NCBI RefSeq assembly: GCF_021440345.1
Contig: NZ_JAKCNS010000005.1
Span: 1-64,000, forward strand
Length of the DNA: 64,000 bases
DNA from: Kluyvera intermedia
GTDB lineage: Bacteria; Pseudomonadota; Gammaproteobacteria; Enterobacterales; Enterobacteriaceae
Direction: 5' to 3'
In this document: piece after piece, positions 8,345 through 20,600 of the stretch
Position numbering within the stretch: the stretch's first letter is position 1
How the letters are laid out: each line of letters starts with the position of its first letter
The notes under the pieces: model-generated
What the model was told of the DNA's origin: nothing
What the model saw: the letters and a program-made list of their open reading frames with translations, nothing else
The model's database searches: none
Program-made: the position numbers and the translations under genes

Positions 8345-8575
8345 TCATCGTTTCAGCATATAAATCCAGCCTGTAACTTTTATTTAACCAAAAACTAGTT
8401 TTATCATCTGATTGACAAAAAATGTGAAGCATTTCATGTTTGATAATCTGCGGGTATAAAAATTATCCACTTTTTCGCTATTTTTGCCTGTTTTTACATT
8501 CCCGTTACACATTGAAATGTCGCTTTTGCTATGTCTAATATGGCCTTTCGTTCGCTATAAATATTAGAAAAGACT

Positions 8576-9892
8576 ATGACAAGCACAACACTCGATAACG
8601 AACAGGCTTCCGCTCCGGTTAACTCACGTAATAAAGTCGTCGTGGCCTCACTCATCGGCACCGCCATTGAGTTCTTCGACTTCTATATTTACGCCACCGC
8701 CGCGGTCATCGTGTTCCCGCATATTTTCTTCCCGCAGGGCGATCCAACGGCGGCAACGCTGCAATCGCTGGCAACATTTGCTATTGCCTTCGTCGCCCGT
8801 CCTATCGGTTCTGCGCTCTTCGGCCACTTTGGTGACCGCGTTGGGCGTAAGGTCACTCTGGTGGCTTCGCTCCTGACCATGGGCATCTCAACCGTGCTGA
8901 TTGGCCTGCTGCCAACCTACGAATCCATTGGCATTCTGGCACCGATGCTGCTGGCGCTGGCGCGTTTTGGTCAGGGTCTGGGTTTAGGCGGTGAATGGGG
9001 TGGTGCGGCGCTGCTGGCAACCGAGAACGCCCCACCGCGCAAACGCGCGCTGTATGGTTCGTTCCCACAACTGGGCGCGCCGATTGGCTTCTTCTTCGCT
9101 AACGGCACCTTCCTGCTGCTCTCATGGCTGCTAACCGACCAGCAGTTTATGAGCTGGGGCTGGCGTATTCCGTTTATCTTCTCTGCCGTACTGGTGCTGA
9201 TTGGCCTGTATGTACGCGTCTCGCTGCATGAGACGCCGGTATTTGCCAAAATTGCCGCGGCGAAGAAACAGGTGAAAGTGCCAATGGGCACGCTGCTCAG
9301 CAAACATGTCCGCGTGACGGTGCTTGGCACCTTTATCATGCTGGCGACCTATACGCTGTTCTATATCATGACCGTCTACTCGATGACTTACAGCACTGCA
9401 GCCGCCCCAAATGGCCTGGGCTTGCCGCGTAACGAAGTGCTGTGGATGCTGATGCTGGCGGTTATCGGGTTCGGCGTGATGGTGCCTATTGCCGGTCTGC
9501 TGGCCGACCGTTTTGGCCGTCGCCCAAGCATGATCGTTATCACCAGTCTGATTATCGTCTTCGCGCTGTTCTTCTTCCAGCCGCTGCTGGGTTCAGGGGA
9601 TACGTCGCTGATTATGCTGTATCTGTTGGTAGGTTTAAGCCTGATGGGGCTGACGTTTGGTCCAATGGGGGCGCTTCTGCCTGAATTGTTCCCAACGGAA
9701 GTTCGCTATACCGGGGCATCGTTCTCTTACAACGTGGCATCGATTCTGGGTGCATCCGTCGCGCCTTATATCGCGGCCTGGTTGCAGAGCAGCTATGGGT
9801 TGTTCTACGTGGGCGTTTACCTGGCGGCCATGGCGGCCCTGACCTTGATTGCGCTGCTGCTGACGCACGAAACGCGTCACGAGTCGCTGTAA
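8576..9892 (+). CDS. yhjE: MFS metabolite:H+ symporter YhjE
   Basis: 438 residues with twelve predicted membrane segments and the metabolite:H+ symporter signatures: EFFDFYIYATAA in the first helix, the loop motif GHFGDRVGRK between helices 2 and 3, and GLGLGGEWGGAAL in helix 4. It belongs to the same family as ShiA, ProP and KgtP. The E. coli orthologue is 440 aa; its substrate is not firmly established. The gene is monocistronic, with an AT-rich 270-base region upstream and a convergent hairpin with pdeH downstream. Confidence 0.93.
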   Translation: MTSTTLDNEQASAPVNSRNKVVVASLIGTAIEFFDFYIYATAAVIVFPHIFFPQGDPTAATLQSLATFAIAFVARPIGSALFGHFGDRVGRKVTLVASLLTMGISTVLIGLLPTYESIGILAPMLLALARFGQGLGLGGEWGGAALLATENAPPRKRALYGSFPQLGAPIGFFFANGTFLLLSWLLTDQQFMSWGWRIPFIFSAVLVLIGLYVRVSLHETPVFAKIAAAKKQVKVPMGTLLSKHVRVTVLGTFIMLATYTLFYIMTVYSMTYSTAAAPNGLGLPRNEVLWMLMLAVIGFGVMVPIAGLLADRFGRRPSMIVITSLIIVFALFFFQPLLGSGDTSLIMLYLLVGLSLMGLTFGPMGALLPELFPTEVRYTGASFSYNVASILGASVAPYIAAWLQSSYGLFYVGVYLAAMAALTLIALLLTHETRHESL

Positions 9893-9901
9893 ATTGTTAT
9901 T

Positions 9902-9927
9902 GCTGGCCTACGGTAGCGTAGGCCAGC
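9902..9927. terminator. Bidirectional terminator between yhjE and pdeH
   Basis: Perfect 10-base stem (9902–9911 with 9918–9927, GCTGGCCTAC/GTAGGCCAGC) and a 6-base loop in the 36-base gap between converging genes. Confidence 0.7.
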
Positions 9928-9928
9928 G

Positions 9929-10702
9929 TTACACCAGGTGAATCATCAAATTATCTAAAGTCGACATCGGTACCGGTCGGGAAAGAAAATACCCCTGCGC
10001 CGCATGAGCCGGTGACTGCTGTACCTCACGCCACTCTTCCAGCGTTTCTACGCCTTCAACGATTACCCCTTCACAATAGCGGTTCATCAACTGCAACAGC
10101 AGGATAAACAGCTTGCGGCCTTCCGGGGTTTTACGCAGCATGATGAACAGATCGCGGGCCACTTTGATGTAGTCGTAGCGGACTTCGTTAAGCGCCGAGA
10201 AGTTGGCCATACCGGTACCAAAATCATCCAGCCACAGCGGGCCGAATTCACACAGCGAAGCCACCGTCGAATCCTGTGGCAACGCCATATGCTCTACCAG
10301 CTCAAAACGCAGCCACGGCAGCGTTTCAATCATCGTTTTCAGGATCCGGTCCTGCCGCATTTCCAGCAGCGTGGGCGCATCCACGTTGACCGAGGCCAGC
10401 ACTTTATTCTGCACAAAGAAATGTTTCTTTTTTGCCAGCATTGCCACCTGTTCTTTGATGACATGAATTCGCTGACCAATAGAGACTGCGGCGAAGTAAC
10501 GATCCGGAGCGATACGCTTTTGGGGGTCAGAGGGATGGGTCACTACCGTTAACACCTCTATCGCCATCAGGCGACCCTGGGTGGTGTAGATAGGCTGATA
10601 TGTATAGACGCGCTCACACTCTTGCCAATAACGCAGCTGCTGTAGGCTATCCAGCTCCGTATCTGGAACTCTCGCCCGCTGGCTCACCTGCTTTAACGTC
10701 AT
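9929..10702 (-). CDS. pdeH: Cyclic-di-GMP phosphodiesterase PdeH (YhjH)
   Basis: 257 residues, a stand-alone EAL domain without sensor or membrane part, as in E. coli PdeH (255 aa). It hydrolyses c-di-GMP to pGpG and keeps the second messenger low while cells are flagellated, relieving the YcgR brake on the motor. The EAL position reads EVL, as in E. coli where it is ELL; the metal and catalytic residues in NVD, the FELVEH segment, WLDDFGTGMANF and the VEGVET loop are present. A perfect FliA promoter lies upstream. Low c-di-GMP from PdeH would also oppose cellulose synthesis controlled by the bcs genes downstream in this window. Confidence 0.95.
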   Translation of the reverse strand: MTLKQVSQRARVPDTELDSLQQLRYWQECERVYTYQPIYTTQGRLMAIEVLTVVTHPSDPQKRIAPDRYFAAVSIGQRIHVIKEQVAMLAKKKHFFVQNKVLASVNVDAPTLLEMRQDRILKTMIETLPWLRFELVEHMALPQDSTVASLCEFGPLWLDDFGTGMANFSALNEVRYDYIKVARDLFIMLRKTPEGRKLFILLLQLMNRYCEGVIVEGVETLEEWREVQQSPAHAAQGYFLSRPVPMSTLDNLMIHLV

Positions 10703-10746
10703 TTAAGCTTCCTGTGAATAGAGGGTCAGAGGGTCTGGTCATAAGG

Positions 10747-10773
10747 TTATCGGCGGGGTATTTGATAACTTTA
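10747..10773 (-). promoter_or_regulatory. Sigma-28 (FliA) promoter of pdeH
   Basis: On the minus strand the sequence reads TAAA, 15 bases, GCCGATAA, an exact match to the enterobacterial FliA consensus, ending 44 bases before the pdeH ATG. It places pdeH in the late flagellar regulon, as known for E. coli and Salmonella. Confidence 0.88.
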
Positions 10774-10930
10774 TGTCCAGACCGAGCCATTTTATTTTTC
10801 TGCAAAGACGACAAATATGCCGTAACACGCGCTAGCTCAAAAAAAATAATGGAACGATGTTTTAATATAGTTGACCACCGATTAGCCACAGCGCACACTA
10901 CGAAAAATTTACCGATTCAGGTTGATGACT

Positions 10931-11860
10931 ATGTCTAAAAAAATTGCCGTGATTGGCGAATGCATGATTGAACTGTCCGAGAAGGGCGCACAAGTTAACC
11001 GCGGTTTTGGCGGTGATACCTTAAACACGTCCGTCTACATCGCGCGTCAGGTCTCCCCGGCTGAGCTCAGCGTCAATTACGTCACGGCGTTAGGCACCGA
11101 TACCTTCAGCCAGCAGATGATGGATGCCTGGCAGGCGGAAAACGTCAACACCGACCTGATTCAACGCATGAGCGACCGTATGCCAGGCCTGTACTACATC
11201 GAAACCGATGATACCGGCGAGCGTACGTTCTACTACTGGCGCAACGAAGCGGCGGCTAAATTCTGGCTGGAGAGCGAGCAGTCTGCCGCTATCTGCGAAC
11301 AGCTGGCGAGCTTTGACTACCTCTATCTGAGCGGCATTAGCCTGGCTATCTTAAGCCCGGCGAGCCGTGAAAAACTGCTGGCGCTGTTGAGCCAATGCCG
11401 CGCCAACGGCGGGAAAGTTATCTTCGATAACAACTACCGTCCGCGCCTGTGGGCAAGCAAAGAAGAGACTCAGCAGGTGTACCAGCAGATGCTGGAATGC
11501 ACCGACATCGCTTTCCTGACCCTGGACGACGAAGATGCGCTGTGGGGCGAGAAGCCGGTTGAAGAGGTTATCGCGCGTACGCACGCAGCGGGCGTTAACG
11601 AAGTGGTGGTGAAGCGCGGCGCAGACTCTTGCCTGGTTTCCGTTGTCGGTGAAGCCCTGGTCGATGTGCCTGCGGTGAAGCTGCCAAAAGAGAAAGTGGT
11701 GGATACTACCGCGGCAGGCGATTCCTTTAGCGCGGGCTATTTGTCCGTCCGCCTTACCGGCGGCGATGCGCAGGCAGCAGCAAAACGCGGTCACCAGACG
11801 GCAAGCACCGTGATTCAGCACCGTGGGGCGATTATTCCGCGCGACGCGATGCCAGCGTAA
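10931..11860 (+). CDS. kdgK: 2-keto-3-deoxygluconate kinase
   Basis: 309 residues from the ATG at 10931 (MSKKIAVIGECM), identical in length to E. coli KdgK; two upstream in-frame ATGs would add only three residues. A PfkB-family ribokinase-fold sugar kinase: GGDTLN substrate loop near residue 27, and the DTTAAGDSFSAGYL anion-hole/catalytic-Asp motif near residue 250. It phosphorylates 2-keto-3-deoxy-D-gluconate with ATP to KDPG, which enters the Entner–Doudoroff aldolase step during growth on pectin-derived uronates. In E. coli it is under KdgR and CRP control; I did not locate a convincing KdgR box here. Confidence 0.96.
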   Translation: MSKKIAVIGECMIELSEKGAQVNRGFGGDTLNTSVYIARQVSPAELSVNYVTALGTDTFSQQMMDAWQAENVNTDLIQRMSDRMPGLYYIETDDTGERTFYYWRNEAAAKFWLESEQSAAICEQLASFDYLYLSGISLAILSPASREKLLALLSQCRANGGKVIFDNNYRPRLWASKEETQQVYQQMLECTDIAFLTLDDEDALWGEKPVEEVIARTHAAGVNEVVVKRGADSCLVSVVGEALVDVPAVKLPKEKVVDTTAAGDSFSAGYLSVRLTGGDAQAAAKRGHQTASTVIQHRGAIIPRDAMPA

Positions 11861-11871
11861 GATTTTAGATT

Positions 11872-11906
11872 AAAAAAACCTCTTCCAGCTGGGAGAGGTT
11901 TTTTTT
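11872..11906 (+). terminator. Terminator after kdgK
   Basis: AACCTCTTCC–AGCT–GGGAGAGGTT hairpin with a T8 tail on the plus strand and an A7 run upstream, so it can also act on the minus strand. Confidence 0.85.
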
Positions 11907-11924
11907 CGTCTGGAGCGAGGGTTT

Positions 11925-12097
11925 CCCCTCACCCCGGCCCTCTCCCCAAAGGGGCGAGGGGGAAAAGCAAACCCCACCAACCGCTCGATCCCCTCTCCCC
12001 GCTGTAGAAAGGGTTAGGGTGAGGAGAAGAAAGCCAAACTCTCCGCCGGCTCGATCGGTCCCCTCTCCCCTGTGGGGAGAGGGTTAGGGTGAGGGGT
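11925..12097. repeat. Three tandem GC-rich palindromic repeat units
   Basis: Three related units at about 11925–11963, 11986–12024 and 12053–12097. Each has a CCCCTCTCCCC-type left arm and a GAGGG(TTAGGGTGAGG) right arm; unit 3 is the most perfect (CCCCTCTCCCC TGT GGGGAGAGGG). Spacers contain CGATC. This motif is a widespread proteobacterial extragenic palindrome; here it fills the convergent kdgK–yhjJ gap. Confidence 0.75.
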
Positions 12098-12109
12098 CAG
12101 CTGCTGCGC

Positions 12110-13600
12110 TTACTGCGCAGGTGGGATATCGGTGACATCCTGGTGGCTATCATCCACCACCGCAGCCGCTTCCGGCTTCGAGGTCAGCATGATTTTGTTC
12201 CAGGTATCCTGCAAATCCTTCATATTGAATTCAGGCTCGCCGGTCGGCTGTTGCAAAATCAGCGCCATATCCTGCGATAGCTGCTGACGCAGATCCTGGT
12301 TGAGCATATCCAGCGACAGCGTTTCAAGGAAACTCTGGCGTAGCTTCTGATACTGCTCAGGCGCGATGTCCACCACCTGATTTTGCAGCGAGCGAATCCG
12401 CTGATTCATCAGCACATCGGTGTCCATACGGGCGTAGGTCGCAAACAGCTTTTGCAGCTCAAGTTTTTTCTGCGCAACCAGCGCATTAAACTCGTCTGCC
12501 GGCAGGCCTTTATCACGCACGGCGGCCAGCTCACGCGCCACCAGCCCCAGATTGCCTTCGAGCTTGTCGCCCGGTGAGTCCAGATTAATCCCGCACTGTG
12601 CGCGCAGGTAGAGCACGCGGCAGTCAAAGCCCAGGCCGACATCTTTCATATTGGTACGGCTCAGCTTTTGCTGAACGTGCCAGAACAGCGCCTCACGGGC
12701 CAGATCGGCACGCCAGTAACGCAGCAACGTTGCCGACTCGCGGATAGGCTGCCATGCGCCGTCCCACATGATGGATAAGCGATCCTGCTGTACCGCGTTG
12801 GTCATGATGCTCACCGCTTCCGGGCGCAGCGGGGACAGCGTTGGTACCGCGGCGGGCGTTTCGCGCTTGCCTTTCAGTTCGCCAAAGATCTTGCCGATCT
12901 GTTCGATCGTCGCGCGGCTATCTACGTTCCCCACCACGATGAGGGTCATCGCGTCCGGGGTGTACCATTTGTGATAAAACTCGGTCAGCTGTTTCGCATC
13001 AACTGGCAGCTTCAGCGGCTCGGCGGGATCGTGTCCCAGCATGGTTGAGCCTTTCAGGCGATAGCGCCACCAGCCCTCTTTGGTATCCTGTGGCCACGTC
13101 GCCACCATATCCTGCACGCTCAGCGCGTAGCTGATGGTATCCGGCGTAATGTCCGGTTTACCTAACGAGTTAGCAAGCCAGGTCAGCGCCTCTTTTTGCA
13201 GGTCGCTGCGATTATTCGGCATACTCAGATTAAAGCGGGTGAAATCGTAAGAGACGATCGCTGGCGGCAGCGGTCGTTTTGGGTCGATGCTCTGCTGCCA
13301 CATCGAGCGCACCTGTGCAGCTGGCATGCTGCCGCTTTGCGTCAACGCGATGCGCGGAATAAGGTGGCTGTAGCCGGTCTGCTGAGCGCTTTCATTCAGC
13401 GAGCCAATATCAATCGAGAGCCGGATTTCTACACGGTCACTCGGGCGCTGCGGCGTGGCAAGCACCTGCCACTGGAAGCCATTCGGCAGCGTGCCTTGTT
13501 GCCAGGCCGGGTCCGGCTGGAGCGTTTCTGCCTGCACAGAGCTGGCCGCTGCCATCATCAGCAAACCACCGGCTAAAAGTCGAATTGTTGTGCCCTGCAT
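12110..13600 (-). CDS. yhjJ: M16-family peptidase homologue YhjJ, zinc motif absent
   Basis: 496 residues (E. coli 498) with a signal peptide ending near AQA/VQA at residues 21–24, so periplasmic or secreted. It is homologous to M16 (pitrilysin/insulinase) peptidases, but at the position of the HxxEH zinc motif the sequence has HLIPR following YS, and no second metal ligand set is obvious. It should therefore be a non-catalytic homologue, as E. coli YhjJ also appears to be. The middle contains the typical M16 FYHKWYTPDAMTLIVVGNVD segment. Function is unknown; E. coli mutants have been linked to other phenotypes but I cannot assign a role from sequence. Confidence 0.92.
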   Translation of the reverse strand: MQGTTIRLLAGGLLMMAAASSVQAETLQPDPAWQQGTLPNGFQWQVLATPQRPSDRVEIRLSIDIGSLNESAQQTGYSHLIPRIALTQSGSMPAAQVRSMWQQSIDPKRPLPPAIVSYDFTRFNLSMPNNRSDLQKEALTWLANSLGKPDITPDTISYALSVQDMVATWPQDTKEGWWRYRLKGSTMLGHDPAEPLKLPVDAKQLTEFYHKWYTPDAMTLIVVGNVDSRATIEQIGKIFGELKGKRETPAAVPTLSPLRPEAVSIMTNAVQQDRLSIMWDGAWQPIRESATLLRYWRADLAREALFWHVQQKLSRTNMKDVGLGFDCRVLYLRAQCGINLDSPGDKLEGNLGLVARELAAVRDKGLPADEFNALVAQKKLELQKLFATYARMDTDVLMNQRIRSLQNQVVDIAPEQYQKLRQSFLETLSLDMLNQDLRQQLSQDMALILQQPTGEPEFNMKDLQDTWNKIMLTSKPEAAAVVDDSHQDVTDIPPAQ

Positions 13601-13842
13601 GTGAACCCCTGATGAACATTCCTGGTGATTCCCTTCATAGTTAAGTCCGCAGATACGTAAGTCGCCTGCGCGCTATTCCGGGTATAAAAGACAACCGACT
13701 CAAGCGATTGCCTAAAATCTTGAAGTAAATACGTCAGTAAGACCACACAATCGTAAAAACGTCACATGGCTAAGTAAAATAAAACGTGCGATAGCCATAG
13801 GCTATCACGGCCAACGAATAACGCCGCCTAATTATGCGCAGG

Positions 13843-13872
13843 AGCCCGCACTCCAGCAAGGGAGTACGGGCT
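13843..13872 (-). terminator. Terminator after dctA
   Basis: AGCCCGCACTCC (13843–13854) pairs with GGAGTACGGGCT (13861–13872) with one mismatch, just past the dctA stop on the minus strand. Confidence 0.65.
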
Positions 13873-13884
13873 TAAGTGATGGGA

Positions 13885-15180
<1,296 letters not shown>

Positions 15181-15325
15181 TTAAGCTATAGCCACAGGAA
15201 AAGTAGGGATTATTTTCACCTGTGAGCACAAAGTAACATCCGAGAAACATAATCGAAATATTTGTACGTGAATTTGATACTTAATTGTTAAAACCTTGAG
15301 CTGACACGCACAATCGCTATCCATT

Positions 15326-17332
15326 TTATCCCGGTAGCAGTGATTTCTCCTCGCCTAAATAATCCTGCTCAAAGACCTCTGCTGGGACCGCGCGCGCAAA
15401 CAGGAAGCCTTGTAGAACATCGACCTCTTCCGCCTTCAGCCATTCATATTGTTGTTTATTTTCAACACCTTCAGCAACCATCTTCAGGTTAAGGCTTCGC
15501 CCAAGCTGAATGATCGCTGCCACCATACTGGCATCTTCCGGCAGGGTGTCGATAAAGATTTTGTCGATTTTCAGGATGTCGACCGGCACCGATTTCATAT
15601 GTTGCAGCTGGCGCAGTCCGGCATAGCCCATACCAAAATCATCCAGCGCAATGCGCACCCCGGCGTTGCGTAACGGGCGCAGAATGGCCACCGCGGCTTT
15701 TGGATCATCAATACGGCGGCTTTCCGTCACTTCCAGCACCAGCGTCCCCGGCGCAATACGGTAGCGGTTAAGCAGCGCCAACATGTCTGAAACCATATCG
15801 TGATGCAGGAGCTGTAGCGCGGAAATATTCACCGACAGCGGCAGCATAATGCCACGCGACTGCCATACCGCTAGCTGGCGGCAGGACTCCTCCAGCACCC
15901 AATGACCCACGGTCACCATCAGGCCACAGGATTCAATGTTGTCGATAAGATCGTTGGGTAATACCCAGTTGCCGTCCGGCTGACGCTGTCGTAGCAGCAC
16001 TTCGGCGCTGCAAACTTTGCCGGTCTTCGTCTCAACCTGCGGCTGGAGCCAGATAGAAAACTGCTGGGTATCCAGCGCCATCAGAATGTCACTCTCTTCG
16101 GTCAGGCGTTTTTGTGCCTTCACCATCTGCTCAGGATCGAAGAACTCAATCTGATTTTTGCCTTTACGCCGTGCGGTAAAGGCCGCAGAGAGCGAGCGCC
16201 GGTAGAACTGTTCCGCCGTCAGGCCATCGCTGTACATGGCAATCCCAATGCTGGCGCTTGGGCGTAGCTGAATACCTTGCAGCGGCAGCCGCTCATTAAT
16301 AATAGTGAGCACTTGCTGACCTAAAGTAATGGCATGCCACGGCTCTTTGATACCGTAGGCCAGAATAGCAAAGTCATAGCCGCTAATCTGCGCCAGCACC
16401 ATGCGCGGCGAAATCACCTGCTTCACTTTCTCCGCCAGCGTCAGCAGCAACATCTCGCGCTGCTCTTCTTTCAGTACACCGGCCGTATCCTGCAGGGTTT
16501 CACAGGCGATAGTCAGCAAAGCCACCGGCGTTTGACGCTCCAGGCTCTGCTCCAGCAGCCCAAGCAGAAATGCTTTGTTAGGGAGGTCAGAAATCGGAAA
16601 ACGGGTCGATTGGCTGCTAAGTTCGTCGTACTGACGCAATAACGCCTGTTGATTGCGGTTATAGCTACGCACCAGCGTACCAATTTCATCATCATGATGC
16701 AGGCGCGGCAGCGTCAGCTGATGCCCAATGCGGTCAGCCCCAGGCAGATCGTGGATTTCATAGGCAATCTTGCGCAGCGGCCTGACAATCAACCGGTTGA
16801 TACACCAGGTCAGCGCCACGGTGAGGATCAGCACTAAAAGGAAGTAAGCGGTCACTATCGTTGCTAACGCGCTCATCACGAACTTATACATGCGATAAGA
16901 ATCAGCCTGCAGCACCAGATAAGCCAGCGGCTGCGGGTTTGCCGGGCGCTCCAGCGAATAGAGCGGCAGCGAAATTTGCACCGGCAGCTCAAAAATACGG
17001 GTGATGTTCACCGGAACCGGCCGTTCCGGGATAAAGCTCATGCGCAGCGCCTGAAACTGGTTTGGCAACACCACGTCCGCGCGGCTGACTATACCCGCCG
17101 GTTGAATACGTCCGAGAATGGACTCGGCCTCTGGAATGTCGGCTTTCAGAATGGCAGCCGACAGCGGCTGGCGCACAGAGCGCGCAATACTTTCGAGTTG
17201 CGTAGCGGTGTTATAGCGATCCTGCTGTACGAAGTGGAACAGTAAAATGAAGCAAAAAACAAATAAAAACAACATGGTAACAACAGCAACCATAGCCATT
17301 TGTTTTATTGTAAGTGAACGGCTGACGCGCAA
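15326..17332 (-). CDS. yhjK: Dual-domain GGDEF/EAL membrane protein YhjK (PdeK, HmsP-like)
   Basis: 668 residues if translation starts at the TTG at 17332, which begins [11 protein letters not shown] like the E. coli start region and has a GGAGAG ribosome site six bases upstream. An upstream ATG would add 34 residues not seen in the E. coli protein. Two transmembrane helices (about residues 10–35 and 165–190) flank a periplasmic sensor part, then a HAMP-like segment, a degenerate GGDEF domain and a C-terminal EAL domain with [25 protein letters not shown] and EGVEN motifs. It should act mainly as a c-di-GMP phosphodiesterase. Its position beside bcsC and similarity to HmsP suggest input to cellulose or biofilm control. 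Confidence 0.9.
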   Translation of the reverse strand: MRVSRSLTIKQMAMVAVVTMLFLFVFCFILLFHFVQQDRYNTATQLESIARSVRQPLSAAILKADIPEAESILGRIQPAGIVSRADVVLPNQFQALRMSFIPERPVPVNITRIFELPVQISLPLYSLERPANPQPLAYLVLQADSYRMYKFVMSALATIVTAYFLLVLILTVALTWCINRLIVRPLRKIAYEIHDLPGADRIGHQLTLPRLHHDDEIGTLVRSYNRNQQALLRQYDELSSQSTRFPISDLPNKAFLLGLLEQSLERQTPVALLTIACETLQDTAGVLKEEQREMLLLTLAEKVKQVISPRMVLAQISGYDFAILAYGIKEPWHAITLGQQVLTIINERLPLQGIQLRPSASIGIAMYSDGLTAEQFYRRSLSAAFTARRKGKNQIEFFDPEQMVKAQKRLTEESDILMALDTQQFSIWLQPQVETKTGKVCSAEVLLRQRQPDGNWVLPNDLIDNIESCGLMVTVGHWVLEESCRQLAVWQSRGIMLPLSVNISALQLLHHDMVSDMLALLNRYRIAPGTLVLEVTESRRIDDPKAAVAILRPLRNAGVRIALDDFGMGYAGLRQLQHMKSVPVDILKIDKIFIDTLPEDASMVAAIIQLGRSLNLKMVAEGVENKQQYEWLKAEEVDVLQGFLFARAVPAEVFEQDYLGEEKSLLPG

Positions 17333-17603
17333 AAGAGCTCTCCACTGATACGAACGAGTTGCACAGGCAATGAGAATAACGAGGCTGGCAGCAAAGTCAA
17401 AATAGACTCCGGCGCAACGATTATAGCCCGGCATGGTGCCAGGTCATATAAGACGAATACCTATAACCCGTCATAGTTCGCTTTAGCGGCGCGTGGGGCT
17501 GGTTTACGCCCTCAGTCACTTACCTTAAGTAAGCACCTGAGAGCGTTTCCTTGTTGCCTTCCCGCCACGCGAACGATGAGGGTTTGAATCAGGATAGATG
17601 GAA

Positions 17604-20600
17604 TTACCAATCCGCGTACGGGATCAGCGGCTGCGGCGGTATATCAAGATCGCCCTGCCAGCCTGCGGCAGAGTAGCGCACGTACAACAGCGCGTGGCTT
17701 GGGGTGTAGTCTTTGGCCTGCTGAATATCGACACCGGCACCGACAAACCAGTTGGACGTCACGCGGCGTTCCACAATAGCCCGTGCCGTATAGCCGAAGC
17801 CCTGACTGCTGCTGCCGCTATTGGTGTCATCGCTGGCATCCGCCTTCCATTGTGATGGGATGAGGCTCATCAGCGGATAGCTCTGCTCAGTGCGGGTGCG
17901 CGAATGCGACCACGACACCGAGCCGCCCAGCTCCCACGACCAGTTCTCAGTGCGCTGACGCCAGTTAACCGGCACCGCAAATGACACATACTCCTGAGGG
18001 CTGTAGTAGCCGCCCTGACCCAACGTATAACCGCTCAGGTCTTTCTGGTAGTGCCAAATCATATTGTTTAGCCCCACCGTTACCCGGCGGTTATTCTCGT
18101 TGATGACCTTGTAGTAGTAGCCGGTCATCCAGCGTACGCGCCAGTTATCAGCCACGTTTTTACCGGTAAGCTGATCGCCGCTAAGGGACGCCCATACGCC
18201 GTTGGCTTCGCCTTTGTCATAGCTCAGGCTCAGGCCGCCGCCGTCAGCACGCACGCCGCCCCAGGTGGTGCCAGGATGCGCACCGCTGCTGTTATCTTTT
18301 TGCCCGCCAAACGCTAACAGCGAGCTGGAGATCGGACGACGGTGCGCATTCACGGTATAGCCTAGAGGGCCAACATCGCTGCTGTAGCTCAGCCCACCCA
18401 CCACATCAACCACGTTGAAGCCCATCGGAGTGGTACCGATATCGGCGTCCCAGGTGTCGTTCTTCCAGCCGATAGCAACGCTGGCGCCATTGCCGGATTG
18501 GTTTTTCGATCCATAACAGGTGGCTAAATCACAGGTGCCCCACTGCTCTTTATAGGCATTATTTTTGTCGGCAGAGAAGCTACCGGCGTCCATATTGATC
18601 AAATCTGAGCGGAAGAACATGCGGCCATCAGAGAGCGGCGCATCCACCTGGAACATGGTGGTGTGTGCTTTCAGATCCGAGTAACCGCCCGTACCGCTGG
18701 AGCCCCAAAATTCATGCTGCAACGTGACGTTAAGATCTTGCTGACGATAGAGATCGGCGGCATCGCTACGCACACCGCGCTTGAGCCAGTCGTCTTTTTC
18801 GTCGTTGCGAGTCAGGCGAGTGAAGCTGTCGTTATCCTGAGGACGCGTTGGCGTCACCTGCGCCGCCACCATCGCATCTTTGTAGGTTTCTAGAGCCTGT
18901 TTCGGATCCCCACTCTGCGCCTGATAGCTCGCCGCATCGCGCAGTACCATCGCACTTTCCATCGATGGCGGCTGGGATTTAGCCTGCGGTATCAGCGCAG
19001 TCATCATCTTCTGTGCCGTCTCGGTATCGCCAAGCTGCGCGTTCACTAGCGCAATACGTCGCTGGGTATTTAGCGAACGTTCGCCCTCGGTGGACAGTTC
19101 AGCAAGCTGCTGGCGAGCAGCCAGTTTATTGCCGTCTGCAGCGTACACTTCGGCCAGACCCAGATGAGCATCTTCGTCATGCGGATCTTTTTTCAGCACA
19201 GCGTTGTATTCGGCTAACGCGGTCGCGGTATCGCCACGCTGCTGTGCCCAGTCGGCCAGCGTCGAGTGAATCCGCGCCGATTCCGGCTGCTGTTTTAACA
19301 GCGCAATTGCTTGAGCTTCCTGGTCGCCATCACGCAGGCGGTTAGCCTGAGCAATAATCTGGTCGTTGCGCAGGCGCGTATCCAGTTCGCGGATGTTATC
19401 CGTCCACTGTGACGTCGGCAGCGCGGCCAGATGCGTTAGCGCCGCCTGATCCTGTCCATTACCGGACATATACAGCGAATAGGCGTACACCTGATCGGTA
19501 TCAGTCGGTTTTTTGCGCGCCAGATTGAGCATCAGATTATCGGCTTCGCTTTTCTTCCCGGCGCTCACCAGGTCGCTAGCCAATCGGTAGGTCGTCCATA
19601 CATCATCCGGTGACATGGCTAAGCGACGACGCTGTACTTCAGCCGCCTCAGCCCAACGCCCTTGTTTTTCCAGCGTTTCAGCCTGCTGCGACAATCGGTC
19701 GTTCGTCAGGCTGCGTTCGATATCATCAATGCTGCGCCGTTGGCTGGCAGAGAGGGTGTTGATAAAGTCGGTGGCTTTCTCAGGCGATTGTTCACGGTAG
19801 ATATTGGCCAGGCCGCGTACAGCACCGCTGTTGGTACGATCAAGACGCAGAGCCTGCTGGTAGTAACGCTCGGCGCTGGCGCTATCTTTACGCGCCAGTG
19901 CAACATCACCCAGCCCCTGTACCGCGTAGCTGTCGGTAGCGTCGAGTTTGTGTGCTTGCTGGTAGAGATTTTCAGCCTGCGCAACATTTCCGGCCTTGAG
20001 CGCAGCATCGGCTTTACGCAGCAACGGCCAGTATATCTGCCAGGTTTGCGGTTTATTGGCCTCAGCTTCAGCCGCGGCCGCCTTCTGGCGGAAAACCGGA
20101 TCGGCGAGCTGTTTTTGCTGCTCGGCCAGTAGCGTACGCGCGTCATTGGCATCGTCGCCGCTGTCGAAAACCTGCAGGAATTGCTGTAACGCTTTCTCGC
20201 TACCAGGGCTGACGGGTTGTTTTTTGATATCGTTAAGCCAGATATCACCCGCCGTTCCGCGCCCGCTGGACGATTTTGCCATCTGTTCGAGAATGGCATA
20301 TGCAGCAGCGCGTTGATCGTTAGACAACAGCATATTCGCCAGCGCCGTTTGTAGGCTGACGTTGCCTGGATTCTGTTTGTTCAGCGCCTGAAGATGGCCC
20401 ATAGCCTCTGCTTCACGCCCTGAAATACGCGCCACCGTCGACCAATATTCAACGGCCAGATCGCCATCCGGCGGCGGGCCATCAAAGGCTTTCTCGTAGT
20501 TCGCCACCGCTTCCGGAACGTGTCCGGTGGTCGCCTGGAGGCGCGCCTGCTGGAGCGCCTGACGCCCAGCGCTACCGTTCAGGCCCATTTCAACCCGCGA

